In this document: one piece after another, positions 19,108 through 31,045 of the stretch
How the letters are laid out: each line of letters opens with the position of its first letter
How positions within the stretch are numbered: the stretch's first letter is position 1
Assembly (NCBI GenBank): GCA_009792885.1
Contig: WMCF01000066.1
Location: 2,067,429 to 2,131,428 of the forward strand
Reading direction: 5' to 3'
Origin: Eremophila alpestris peregrina
Lineage: Eukaryota > Chordata > Aves > Passeriformes > Alaudidae
DNA: 64,000 nucleotides
Notes under the pieces: generated by a model
The model's input: only the letters and a program-made list of their open reading frames with translations
Told to the model about the DNA's origin: nothing
Database searches by the model: none
Made by a program: the position numbers and the translations under genes

Positions 19108-20563
19108 GGGAGGGGTATGTTTATATGGGAAAGGAATAACCCTGCCCTTGGCTTTGCCCAGACTGCAGGGCTTTGTTCTGCTCCCTGCCAAGGATTCCTT
19201 TTCTTTTCTTTTGTTTTTTCCATTGTTTTGGCTTGGTGGGAAGCCAAAAGCACCAGGGAACCTGTTTCTGATTCCTTCTCTGTCTCCATCCTGCTGCTGG
19301 AGGATCTCAGCCCTCTCCATGGTGCAGAGACGTGGCTCTGGGAAGGGTTAACTCTTCCAGCCGCCTTTCCACGTTTTTCCACTTAATATTGCCTCTGAGG
19401 AAACAAACAGAGGCGAATCCCACCCTCTCCCCAGAGACTCTTTCTTGGCTTGTTCCAGAGAACATGCAAATAATAATTATTTGTCCTATATTTTCTTGCT
19501 CGGTGCCTCATTTCAGCAGCCTGGGGGACTGAGTAAACGAAACGACAAAACGAACAAGGCAGGCAATAAACCCAAATAAATAACCAACTGATAAAGCTGC
19601 AGTGGGAAGGAGATTAAAAAAAAAAAAAAACAAAAACCCAGACGACATTCCCCTTGTGGAGTGGAGAGGCTGAAAATGTGGGACAGACGGGTAGGGGACG
19701 TGGAGCTCCCCTGATGGATGCCAGCAGTGCCCTGGGAGAGATACAAGCACAGATGCCTGGGAAAAGGCCTTAAATCCTCCTTATTCTGGGTAGTGAGCCC
19801 AAATGTTTGGGGATAAATCCTTCACAGAGCAGCAGTGAGATGTTTCAGTGCCTACTTCTGCTTGTGTTAAGCTGAAACCCTCTCAGGATGGGACCTTCTG
19901 GTTTTACATCCAATGTGCTGCTATTTCCATCCTTTTTACTCTCCTTTTAGTGTTCCTCATGATATTGTTTGTCCCTCAAATTGGTTAATTATCTGTCTCT
20001 ATCATCTCTATCATCTATATATTTATATTTATATCTCTCTGTATGTGTAGATAAATACCTCTTCTCCCCTAACTGCAGGGTGTTGTGCCAAACAGCCTCT
20101 GAAGCCACATTTAAACCTGAGCTCTTGCTCAAATCCAGGCTGCAGAGGCTCAATCCCTGCTCAAGACATGGCTGCTCCTGCTGGAGAGATCCCAAACCCA
20201 CTGGAGTGGTGTCAGGGCTCAAGTTTGGATAATGAGCAGAAGACATGTAAGGAGTTTTGCACTAGAGAAACTTGTATTTACAAGAAATCACATTGCATTG
20301 CTGGATCAGAGACCATCCAGCTGCAGGAGATGAGCATAACTCCTCTCTTGACCCATCACCTTCAATTCCTGCAGGTGCCTCTTAAAAAAAGAGATCTTGC
20401 AGCACAAAAAACCCAAAAACCAAACCAATTCTGCTGCTACTTTTCCCAAATGCAAAAAAAATATCAAGTTTGTGGGTGCAACCCCATGATGTGGAGAAAT
20501 TCCTGATTCCTAGCCAGGCTGCAGGTCCTGTGGTGTGCAGGCTGGAAATACCACATTATAGAT

Positions 20564-20564
20564 A

Positions 20565-20626
<62 letters not shown>

Positions 20627-20640
20627 CTGTCATCATCATA
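20564..20640. repeat. (CAT)n trinucleotide repeat
   Basis: About 24 nearly perfect CAT units with one interruption (CACTGT) near the end. It makes a run of Asp codons on the minus strand and Ile codons on the plus strand, but neither frame is a gene. Confidence 0.95.
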
Positions 20641-20659
20641 CCTAATAATGCAACACAAT

Positions 20660-20735
20660 GATCACAGAAGAAAAGAATTTTCTGGGTTGGAAATTTTGAC
20701 CCACAAGGATCATCAAGTTCAACTCCTGTTTGCTA
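20660..20735 (-). mobile_element. Short CR1 3' fragment
   Basis: The + strand reads ATCACAGAAGAAAAGAATTT, then GGGTTGGAAATTTTGACCC and ACAAGGATCATCAAGTTCAA, the complement of a CR1 3' terminus, severely truncated. Confidence 0.6.
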
Positions 20736-20739
20736 TTAT

Positions 20740-20830
20740 TATTATTATAATAAATAATATTATATAATATATAATATAAGGAATATGCAACTCATAGCAT
20801 ATATAATAAGTAATAATATATAGCAATACA
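20740..20830. repeat. AT-rich low-complexity tract
   Basis: ATTATTATTATAATAAATAATATTATATAAT-type sequence directly after the CR1 fragment. Confidence 0.85.
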
Positions 20831-21280
20831 ATACAAACAGAGCCAATTTCTTCCTCTGGATGCAGCCAGCATTTCCAAGGCATTTCCACATTTTACCAGA
20901 GAGCAATTCTGCATTTTTCTTTCCTGGAACAGAGGATTTGTGCCTTTCCCTCAAATCTCTCATCTCTGAACTCCTCGGAGCTGGTAATGAAAAACTTCCC
21001 TCTGCATTGGGCCCAGATTAAGAAAGGCTCCTCGAGGAAGCTGACAACCATAACAAACCCATTTGCTAAGATAACATTATTCCAGGATTGTGGCTGTTTT
21101 CCCCCACGTGCCTCAGCTCAGCCCCTGTGGGTAACAAACACCCACAACCAACAGAACCTGCCTGGAGCGTGCCCTGCCAAGGGGATCTCCACCCCAGCAC
21201 ACCCTGTGGGGGATCTGAGCTGGGTTTTGGGCTGAGTCAGAGCCATATGAAGCACATGGGAGTGGGTTTGGGGATGCTCT

Positions 21281-21718
21281 TTATGCCTTAGGATTTTAGC
21301 TTTTCTATTTTTCATCTGTTTGTAACCCTGCAGTTCTTCAGTGTGTAGCTCCAAACCCCACACACAGTGTGAGCTGCTGCTGCCCCATTGGGGTCACACA
21401 CAACAATTCCTCTCCAGGCCTGGCAATCCAGGACCCCTCACTGCCTCAGGCCCTGAGAGATGCAAACAAAAGGGAGTTGGGGGCAGCAAACTTGGGGTGA
21501 ATGACTTCATTAGCTGAAGCTGTAATTGGGAGATGAACCCCCAATGTGCAAATGGACCAAACTGATCAAAGTGTGAAAACCATTGTCCATTTTGGGTGTA
21601 GCCCCTGGGGGGCTTTGTCTGCTCTAAATGTACCTGAAGGTCCTTCAATAAATAGAACTGCTTTTTATTCTCTGAATTTTGTCTGGCCTCTGTTTTTAGG
21701 CAGCCCAAGAAGGCCTCA
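21281..21718 (+). mobile_element. Solo LTR, 438 bp, copy 2 of an inverted pair
   Basis: Begins TTATGCCTTAGGATTTTAGC and ends AAGGCCTCA, so each terminus has one change against copy 1. The target duplication CTCT is at 21277-21280 and 21719-21722. A sense AATAAA lies at about 21647. The middle matches 13299-13735 on the other strand almost throughout. No viral genes are present. Confidence 0.85.
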
Positions 21719-24303
21719 CTCTGAGCTGCTGCCTCCTGCACCCCACCCACGGGAAAGGCCCAGCTCCAGAGCTGAGCACCTCTCCCTTCACCCTCTGGCC
21801 CATCCCTGCCTGTGCTGAGCACTCACATCTGCTGAGCATAACCCGGTGTGCTGCAGTGTTTGTTCAGCCTCAGCAATCTGTGCTCCCATGTTTACTCACA
21901 TCAGCCTTGTTTAAAGCCCACTTGACAGGAAAATGGATGTGTGTGGTTATTTTGTGACTCAGGACATTCTCCCCTTCCTGAGCCCAACATTGCCTTTGGT
22001 GCAGGCACAGCAAGCCCAGTGCAGGGTTTGAATCCATGTGTCAGGAAACAGGGAGAGGTGAGGGGAAAATGAAGAGTGCAGCAGTATGGATGGATTTTAT
22101 TGTGAAGGAGAGAAATGAATGTCATTCCCGTTCCCTGTTTACACCAGTTGGTGATGAGACCTCTCCTGTTTCAGGGCTGCATGAGATGGAAAATGATGCT
22201 TGGGGGCTTGGCTGTATAGTGGAGTGGTTTGAGTATAAAACCAGCACAGTTGTTAGATAATGTGCTCAGCATCCCTTTCCCTTTGGAAAGCAAATCCACA
22301 GAGCCTCAGCAATGACACTATTCCTTTGAAAACATGGAAGTGAAGGTGTGAGAAAGAAGCAGAAGGGAAAGGAACAATTATGCAAACCCTCTGGACTTGC
22401 AAAAATTGGGATGCTCCTGCTCAGATATTAGGAGAGCTCAAAAACCCCTTATTGTCCTAAATTGTGCAAATCCCATCTTAACAGATTGTAGAAATGCCTG
22501 ATGGAGAAGGAAAGCAGGTCTGATTGCACCTGATGGCAACAGGATGGTTTCCCAGCAGGAGGCTTTTTTGGGCAGTGGATTGTGGGAACTGAGAGGGATT
22601 GACCTTGGATTTACATTGGAGCAGGGGGAAGTTCCCCAGGGAGGAGGGAAACAGGAGCATCAAAGCAGGGAGAAATTCCTCCTTGCTCGCTGATTTCTTC
22701 AGAAATCTGAATATCACAAATAGCCTGAGGAGGCTGCACAGCAGCTGGGATTTGGGCCCTTTGGGGAAGCTTTGTTCCTGCCACTAAGAATCCATCATGG
22801 GAATCTGATCCTGGGAGGCTGCAAAGCTGCAGACCCAGGAGGCTTGGGCAGCTTGGGAAACTTCAGAGTTCTGCCTTGCCCTGAACCTTGGATGGGAGCC
22901 CAGCTCTGATCCTGCTCCATTTCAGCAGTGCCACTAAGCCCCTTCCCAGCCCTTGTCCCTAAACCTTGCCTTGGTGGGTCCAGCTCTGCAAGATCCCCTT
23001 GAACCCCACGCTCCAGATCCCAAACACCAAGTGAAAGCCACTTTTGTCCCAAACCCTCATCCTCACCCCTTTCCTTCTTCTAAAGACCCTTGCACCCAAG
23101 CAGAGCCATCTCTGCTGTCATCCAAAGCTTTCCCACTGTCCTTTCCTGGCACTGTTGGTTTGCTCCAGCCTTTTATAGATGTCCCTTTCCTGGGGACATC
23201 TTGCACTCATCAGTGCAATCCCAGCCCTCCTGCTCATTGCACAATGTTGGCTCACACGCCAAGACCTGGACAGAATTTCTCTCTGCATTGCTCTGAGCGA
23301 TCCTTGCAGGGAATTTATTTATCTCCTTTGTGGTCCCTTGTGCAATTTGTATAAAATCAGGGTGCTGGCCTCCAGCAGAACACACAGGAATTACGAGGCT
23401 GCTCAGATTTCCCCAATTTTCAACATTTTGACTTTGGGGGGGTGGAAAAGAAGGGTGAATTTTCCATTAAATTTAAGAAATTTATTGGAGTTTATTTCAC
23501 AGGTATTCTGTGATTAAATCACACAATCCAGGATCAAGAGACAGCAAAACATCCTTGCACACAGCATCTCCTGCATGGTGTCCAGCAAACTCTTGGGGGA
23601 ATTAAGGCAAAGGATGAGAATTTTCTGAACTCTCTGACATTTTGGGGATTGCTACAACCCCCTAAGCTCTGGCTGCCTCATCCTTTGGGCTTTCCTTTGG
23701 GCTTTCCTTTGGAAACATCCCAGTTCAGCACCTGCTTTGCAAAGCTTTGCCTCCTCCCATCTCCCCAAAAAGGGGAGCAGGAATTGGGTCGAGCATTTGG
23801 TGGGTCCTAAACACACCCCAGGGGATCCAGCCAGAACCTCTGGAGGTGTGGAACCTCTGGAAGTGCAGGGACTCCCTCATAAGGAGGTAATTTTGGGTTG
23901 TGCTTTGACAAGAGGATCACCCCCATAGTGGTGCCTCCCCAGAACTCTGCTTTTCTCTCTTGAGTGCTTAATGGCTTGTGTTTATGAGAGCAAAAAATAT
24001 TTACTCGGGGAAGAAGGGGCAGGGAGAGGGGACATTGCTTGAAGATTTTATAGGGCATGTTTGGGAAAGAGGCTTCTATAAAAATAATGTGGTCTTAAAG
24101 AACAAAAAACCAAGCACAAGCAAACAATAACCCAGGACAAGGCCCCTGCGTGACCTCGAGGATGATGCTGGAGGATGGAGACCCCAGCAGGAGCCCAGTC
24201 CTTGGGAAACTTTGCCAAAATTTCATGGCCAGGAGGGTTTATGTTGCGACCTGACCTTTCCTCAACATTTTACCTGGCCCCAACCTCTCACATTCTGCTA
24301 CCA

Positions 24304-24355
24304 GAGGAGGGAGATTCAGGGGTGAGGTCCCCCGAGGAGGGAGATTCAGGGGTGA
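24304..24355 (+). repeat. Two-unit tandem duplication (30-bp period)
   Basis: GAGGAGGGAGATTCAGGGGT occurs at 24304 and again at 24334. Confidence 0.85.
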
Positions 24356-26550
24356 TGCCGAAAAAGGGCTCAGACAAAACCCAACGGGGGCTGCTGGTGA
24401 GGAGCAGGAGGGATTTTGGCAGCCTGGGCGCCGTCTGGCCGGGCCCCTGCTCCTGCCTTGCCTGTCAGAAATATGAAGTGCTAATTCCCCTCTCCCCGGG
24501 GGCCGGGGTTATCGGCACGGGCAGGAGCCAGGCCCAAGGCACGGCCAGTTCAGCTCTTTGGCTTTGTTTCCAAAGGGCATTTTGTTTCCAGCGAGAAGCT
24601 GATGACGTCCATCCCCCTGAGAAAGGAAGGCCTGTCCCCCAGGGCCATAGGCCCCTTTTTGTGCTGCTGGTGGCCCCAGCCCGTGTCGGTGTGCCGATGC
24701 ACAGTCTGTGCATTGTGTGAGGCATTGCCAAGGGTGGACGGGGCCTTGTGACACTGCAGAATGTCAGCACAGCCCTCCCTGCTGCCTGCAGTCAATGGGA
24801 CATTGTCTCCAAGAGCTCTGGGTGGCGTGGGGCAGCGTGGACTGGTGGCACAGGGGTCAAGGGCATAAAGTCGACACCAAAGCCTTTCACTCGTGCTTTT
24901 TTAGTGCTCACAGTCTTGCTCCCATTCCAGCACACCTTGGAGGTTTGAGCAGCAAGCACCAACACTCAATGGTAAAGCCTGACAAGGCCACACGAGGAGC
25001 TCAGGGTACAGGAATTGTCTCCCAGAGCAGGAATGGGTCTCTCAGGGGTGGCAAATGGCAGCAGGGCCACAAGGAGCTCCCACTGCTGCTCCACCAGGGA
25101 AGGAAAAGCATGATGAGACACTCAACGTGGTGCTCAAGGGCTCTGGGAGCACTGCCAAGGCCTCTGCTCGGGACCAGGGCTCATGGATGGTCTGCAGGAA
25201 GGCAAATTACTGGGAACAACTCTGCATTGGAGTTCAGAGCCCAAATATGGTCTGATTTTGTGACTTTGCCTTTGTTTCAGTCATGAGCTGATCTCAAATT
25301 AGGCCTGAAGCCATCAGTATTTGCTCACCAGCGATGCTTGGGGTTGGTGGAGGGTGTTTGCATGCCAAGGGAAGGAGTAAGGGCAGGGTCCCTGCTCAGG
25401 GTATGGCAGTTTTAGGGGTCACAGCCTCCCCGGTTGTTTAGGAACCTTGTGCCAGCAGGTGTTGGGATAACCGGTGACAGCAGCTGCATTTGTTGAATTT
25501 TTGGTGTTTGGAGCACGGTGAAATCAACAGAAACCTCCTGCAAATTCCATGGGAACGGGGCTGGGGCCGGAAGGAATCTGCAATCCCAACGCCCACAGAC
25601 CCCATGGACATCTGGACATGGACCTGAGTCCTTCCACGGTCCTGAGCCGCCACTGAGGTCACACATTCCATGAGGAACAAGCCCCAAACATCCCTGGATG
25701 TTGCAGACAGGAGTGAGTTTGTTCAGTAAATCCTTACCTGGGATCCCAGCTGGCCTCCCAAAGCGATGGCACCAGGAGAGCATCTGCTCTGCTGTTGTGG
25801 CACAATTGCTGCTGGCTCGTCCCACCAGCAGGGCACCAAGAAGAAGCATGACTTGGTGCTCTGTGTGGCCTCCAAAAGGAGAAATCCTGCTTGCTGAGGT
25901 TGATGAGACCCCCCTGGTCCCTCCCAGCTGAGCTCAGGAGGTGTCTGATTAAGGGATGGGCTCCTCAGTAGTTAATCCTGAGAAGGAGAAGACAGCATCA
26001 GTGTCTGCTCCCAAATTCCTGCTTCATCCACGTGGTACAATTTTCCCCACTTGAATTCCTCAAGTCTACTCAGACCACATCTGACTTCTATCCCCAGCAC
26101 GTCTGGATGGCTGGAAAGAGAAAACAAGAGGGAGGATGGAGATAAGGTTTCTGATGCTGGAAGTCTGTTTATCTCCTCAGTCCCAGGGCTTACCTGCAGC
26201 ATGGAGGAAATTTTCTATGAAAAATCACAGGTTTCTCCAAGACTCCCAGGAAAAACCTGCTTTCCTGCCTCTCTCACATTGCACCCATGTTCTGCAGACA
26301 AAATCACCCTCTGTGCCCAACACGGATGATTTTTTTTGTGCATCTTGGCCCCACCAAGTGGCCCTGAAGCCTGGCCATAAACAATGAGTCAGCTAATCCA
26401 AACCACACGGCAGGAAAACGCTGGAGGTCAACCCAGTGCACGGCCCTGATCCTGAAAAGCAGAACTGCAACTTGAGCAAAACCAACAATAAATCAGGGAT
26501 GGAGAAACCTGGCAGGGTTTCTTGGCAGGGCAGCAGAGCCACAACCCCAG

Positions 26551-26630
26551 AGTCACCCAGAGTCACCCAGAGTCACTCAGAGTCACTCAGTGTCACCCAG
26601 TGTCACCCAGTGTCACCCAGTGTCACCAAG
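26551..26630 (+). repeat. 10-bp minisatellite
   Basis: Eight units of AGTCACCCAG with variants AGTCACTCAG and TGTCACCCAG; the variants are grouped, not mixed. Confidence 0.92.
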
Positions 26631-27579
26631 GAGCAGTGCTGGCTCTGGTGACACCCACCTGGGACACAGTTCCCAGGAAGGTGTTGGTTTCCCCATCTCC
26701 TGGATTGCTTTGCTTTGCAGATGCTTTTCACTTCACAGTCTCTGAACCAAATTCTCTGTTCCCTTGCAGCCCCATCCCTCTTCCTTTGGGGGTTATTTCC
26801 ATCCCCAGTTCCCTGGAATTCCCCCTCTTTTGTTTGCCCCTTCCCCACCTTTCTCTCCGTGGAAAGCCTGGCTGGAACATGCTCACATGAAGTTAAACCC
26901 GACCTCCCAGCTGCCAGCTCTGCCTTTGGCCTATTGCTCCAGTTTCATATTTGACTCTAATTCCACAATTTATACAGCAGAGAGCTCTGCGCCAAACTGA
27001 CTGTCTCGGGAACCTGCCAGAAACCTCAGCTTTTCCTAAGCCTTATAAACATTTCCTGCCTCCATCCCTGCACCTGCTGTCCGTGCTGAGCCTCCAGCCA
27101 GGATGCTGGGCCATCCAGGGGATGGGATGCCCACAGGGTGCCCCAAGCTGCCTGATCTCACTTGCACTGAGCCTGGCTGCTCCTTGTGCTGATGGGAAAT
27201 GAGCTCATGGCACTGCTCCCCTGGGATAACTCTGTTTTTCCTGGCAGGTTGGGCACCAGCCATGTCCAAAAAGTGCATTTGTGCTCAGAGCTGTTTGCAG
27301 CTTTTTCATCCTGTGGTGCTCTGCAGACTGAGCACCCTTTGGAGGGATGGGTGCCCACCTGGCTGCCACCTGATCCCTATGTCCAGAACCCAGGGGAAGT
27401 TTGGGAAGTTTAGGAGGAAGATTTGTTAGTGACTTTCTCTGCCTGCAATATCTGAGGGTTGTAAAATCCAGCTCACTTGGGGCTGGAACAGAGAAGAATA
27501 AATCTCCTTGGGCATTCCAAGGGGAGGTTATGGGAGCAGGGACAGGCATGCAGGAGTGCCAAGCAATGGGATATCCAGG

Positions 27580-27705
27580 AATCACAGAAGTCCAGAATGG
27601 TTTGCATTCAAAGGGATCTTAGAACTCATCACATTCCAACCCCCCACACTTTCCACTAGACCAGGTCACTCCAACCACATCCAGGCTGGTCTTGAAAAGG
27701 AAAGC
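27580..27705 (-). mobile_element. CR1-type LINE 3' fragment
   Basis: The + strand has ATCACAGAAGTCCAGAATGG, AAAGGGATCTTAGAACTCAT, ACTTTCCACTAGACCAGGTC and CATCCAGGCTGGTCTTGAA, a diverged complement of a CR1 3' end. Confidence 0.75.
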
Positions 27706-28188
27706 ACCAGCTTGTGAGCCATGGAAAGAGAAGAAAGGAAAACCTCCAGTTCCTGCCTCCAAGGCTGCTTGCTCATCTGAACCATTGTGCTTCATCCTTT
27801 TCCACTTGCACATGAGAAAAACCAAAGCATCCGCTGCAGCAGATGGAACATCCAGGGCAGATAAAGCCAATGGCTCAATTGGGAGTTTTATCTTCCCGGG
27901 CCACTGAGAGATTCTTTTGCAACTGCACTGCAATATCCTTTTTTCATGTTATTTTTCCGCCTCCAAATGTTTTCTGACCAAACAAAACCTTGGGGATGCA
28001 GTCAAGAAGCTGGGTCAATAAAAAGGTGCTTTTCTGATTAATACCACAATGTGTTTGAAATGAAGTCAGCACGAGGCAATAAACTGTGCCTCAGCTTGCC
28101 GTGGTTCTTTTGGTGCAACAAATGCTTTTTAATCCTGCTTTTGCTGGGAATGGACCAGCTCATCCCAGCCAGGATGCTGCAAATTACT

Positions 28189-28206
28189 GAGCACCATCTG
28201 CTGGCA
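28189..28206 (-). promoter_or_regulatory. Candidate CTCF-like site
   Basis: On the minus strand TGCCAGCAGATGGTGCTC fits the CTCF core CCAsyAGrkGGy closely. Motif match only; occupancy cannot be judged from sequence. Confidence 0.35.
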
Positions 28207-30071
28207 CCTGATTTATTAACTCTGTTTATTTGTATGCGACACGCGATGTCCTTTTCCTAATGCAGCCAGTTGTGCTTTGCTGAGCAGCCAAACAGCCCCT
28301 CTCCATCTGGTCTTGCTCCTCATCCATGCTCTGAGGAGGATTTCTGTGGGTGTTACACAAGGCCAGCATCTAAAATTAATGGTAAAATTGGGATAAAACG
28401 AAGGATGGGCAGCATGCAGTGGGTTAAGAGTTGCTCTGCAGAAGACCAAGGCAAAACCTGCCACTGAGGGCAGGAGTTCATCCATAAACCTGATCAAAAG
28501 GTGAATTCAAAACTTAAATTCATTACTTGGGTGCTGTCCTTCGAGAGCATGAGACTGAAAGCAGGAGGTTTTGCAGTGTTCAGGATTCCAGTGCAAAGGA
28601 CATGAAGCTCTTCCTCCTGCATGAGTCACCTGAATATTTGAGCTTGCTCTGAGGCCTAAACCAATGATTTCAGACTCAAGCTTGCTTCTTGGTAATTCCT
28701 GCTGGCAGCTGGCTCCATCAGTCCCTGGAACAGGCAGGTAGCTCCAGCCTCTGGCAAGTGCTGATTTATGGCTTCAGTGAGGAAATCAGCAGAAAAATCA
28801 TCACAGTGGGGCTGACATTTTTCCAAGCAGAGCCTTCTCAAAGGGAAGGTGAAAGGCCCTGGGACCCAGCACATCAGCTCTCGTGCTTATTTTGGGAGAC
28901 AAACTACAGGCTTTTGTCACCAATGTCCTGAGTCCTGCAGGCTCTGCTATCACTGCAAAGGAACATCCAACCCAAATCCCTGTGCTGTGGGGAGATGGAG
29001 ATCCTGGGAAAGGGATACAGCTGCTGTCAAGGCAGTTTGTGCCTGCATTAAGCTGGCATTGCACCACTCTGCTGCTGGGATCTGTGGGAGGGGTGGGAGT
29101 TCAGTGGCTCCACCACAGCCAGGAGCTCCTTCCCCTGCAAAAATGCATGTGAGATCCAACTTGCTCCCTCTTATTGCAGAGGAAACAGAGGGCAGTGATG
29201 CCCCTTAGGTGAATTAACAGGGTGATGTTCTAGGGGGTGATGCTGGAGCAGTGGAAATGAGCCAGGCTTTGTGATTCCCAGCATGGATGTCTCTCCTGTG
29301 CGCTGTTCTGCTGGCAGAATGGGAATGTGAAATGTTCCTGCTTCAAAGCCCCTCTTGCAGTCTGGGCTGTGTGATCTGAGCCAGAGTGCAGCCCTAATCC
29401 ATCATCCAAAAAAGGGATGTTTGTATATTTATGTAAAATGACAGATTGGAGAGACCCGGCGCTGGAAACCAGATGCTTTCCCAAGAAATTGAAAGGGCTC
29501 AGGATTTAGAAACTCAGGAACACAGAGAGAGCCTGTGACAGAAACACCCCTGCAGCTACTGTCTTAAAAATATCAATCCTTGGCTTTCCTCAGGCTGGTG
29601 GCTGGGAATGGCAGCACATCCAGGAGCTCCACCTCCTGCAGAGGAGACATGGGAGGTGAGACATGGCCAGGGTCACACAGTGGGTCCATGCTGGAGAGGA
29701 AAGCAGCCGCCACTCTTCCCTTGGGATTGGAGGAAGTTCTCCTTTTGCAGTTCCCAACTATTTCACCATCAATGGATATGCCCTTAAGGGGGTCAGTAAG
29801 CCAGAAAGTTTGAAGGAGTTGCAGAAGTGAACATCCACCATCATTGAGAGCTCACTCTCTTTCCAAACAAATATCCATCAGGAGGAGGAGATGTCTGACG
29901 GGTAAATTGGTTTCTATAAACAGTCTCTCCATCCCACAGTCCCACTGGATCCTCCCCAGTTGGAAATAAAAGGCGAAGGACAGCAGGGTTGAAACCCATC
30001 CCACAGCCCTACCAAGATATGAGAGCACATGGTGATTTCATTCCTGGCTTGGATTTCTACTTTTCCTCTCT

Positions 30072-30074
<3 letters not shown>

Positions 30075-30123
<49 letters not shown>
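30075..30123. repeat. Poly(T) tract of 49
   Basis: An uninterrupted run of 49 T after CTCTCTC. Avian CR1 elements do not end in poly(A), so its origin is unclear. Confidence 0.95.
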
Positions 30124-30124
<1 letters not shown>

Positions 30125-30408
30125 TAGTTGTTTGGATTTGGTCATGAGCAGGAAAACTGCTCTTATTGCAGCTGAAAATGCACTGTGAGATCTGCTATCA
30201 GGCAGGTGGAAATCTCCAGCAGGAGCCCAAGATTCTGGGCACTTCCTGCTGACCTCCAGCCAAAGTCCTTCCCACCAACACCAGGTGCATTAAAACCCAT
30301 CTGTGTTTCTGTAGGCCATGAACCTGCTCCTGGGAGGAGATTTGTCTCCCCAGCCACCCCCTGGGAGCAGAGGTGTCTCCCCACCACAGTCCCACCTGCG
30401 TGGGGTTT

Positions 30409-31040
30409 TGTCCTGGTTTGGAAGGACAGGCGTCTGCTAAGGAATGAAGAATAGAAACCTCCTCCCTGTAAATTATAATTTTGAAATTAAGGGGCTCTCA
30501 GGCAAAGATATAGGAAAAAGGAATTACAGTTCTTTACTAGGAAAATTAAAATAAAGATGTAGTACTACAAAACCCCAACCAAGCAAAAAGAAACCCCTGC
30601 CAGAGTCAGAACACAGCCTGACACTGTTGCTCAGAGTGTTGGTACCAGTCCCATCCAGCCCTCCTGCAGTGCCAGATGTGGCTCTGCTGGAGCAGAGATG
30701 ATCCTGTACAAGGGCGCAGTTCCCTCTGAAGGTCCAGTGGTGCTGAGATGGGTCTGGTCTCCTCTGGGAATCCAGAGCAAACAGGGGCTGTGCTGCTGTT
30801 CCAAGTCTCAGATTTTATCCAGGTGGGAATGCTGGGCTCCTCCCCCTGGGTGGAGCCTCTCCCAGTGGGATGATGGAATTTTCTCAGCCCTGCAGGGAGC
30901 CTCAATGGCCCCTGAAGAGCAGAGATCCCCTGGAGGGAGGGTGGGTGGTGGGAGAGATAAAGAACCCTTCCCCAGCTGGATTGAACAGCTGCTAATGTAA
31001 TACACTCTGCTGGGTACATCTTCCATTGCAACCTAAAACA
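30409..31040 (+). mobile_element. Solo LTR, 632 bp, with 5-bp target duplication
   Basis: Starts TGTCCTGGTTTGGAAGGACA and ends TTGCAACCTAAAACA. Flanks GGTTT (30404-30408) and GGTCT (31041-31045) form a 5-bp target duplication with one mismatch. A 5-bp duplication is usual for class III (ERVL-like) elements. No internal viral genes lie beside it. Orientation is set by the TG...CA ends and an AT-rich left part and is only tentative. Confidence 0.65.
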
Positions 31041-31045
31041 GGTCT

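Larger units (their letters stand above)
16942..21276. other. Intergenic, simple-repeat rich, no gene seen
   Basis: Contains a large TTCC repeat with an assembly gap, a TA/poly-T patch at 19077-19108, an A16 run at 19617, a pyrimidine and TA-rich patch at 19995-20055, a CAT repeat and an AT-rich patch at 20740-20830. The ORFs are low-complexity or featureless. Confidence 0.6.
21723..30074. other. Intergenic, no gene seen
   Basis: Mostly unique sequence. It contains a short tandem duplication (24304-24355), a GC-richer block at 24350-24740, a 10-bp minisatellite at 26551-26630, a CR1 fragment and a non-repetitive block at 27880-28260 with a CTCF-like site. No ORF shows a recognisable domain. 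Confidence 0.6.

Noticed and set aside
20464..20658. A poly-Asp protein on the minus strand
   Set aside because: It is the CAT trinucleotide repeat read in frame.
13299..21718. A complete endogenous retrovirus bounded by the two LTRs
   Set aside because: The LTRs face opposite ways, each has its own target duplication, and the 7.5 kb between them has no viral genes.
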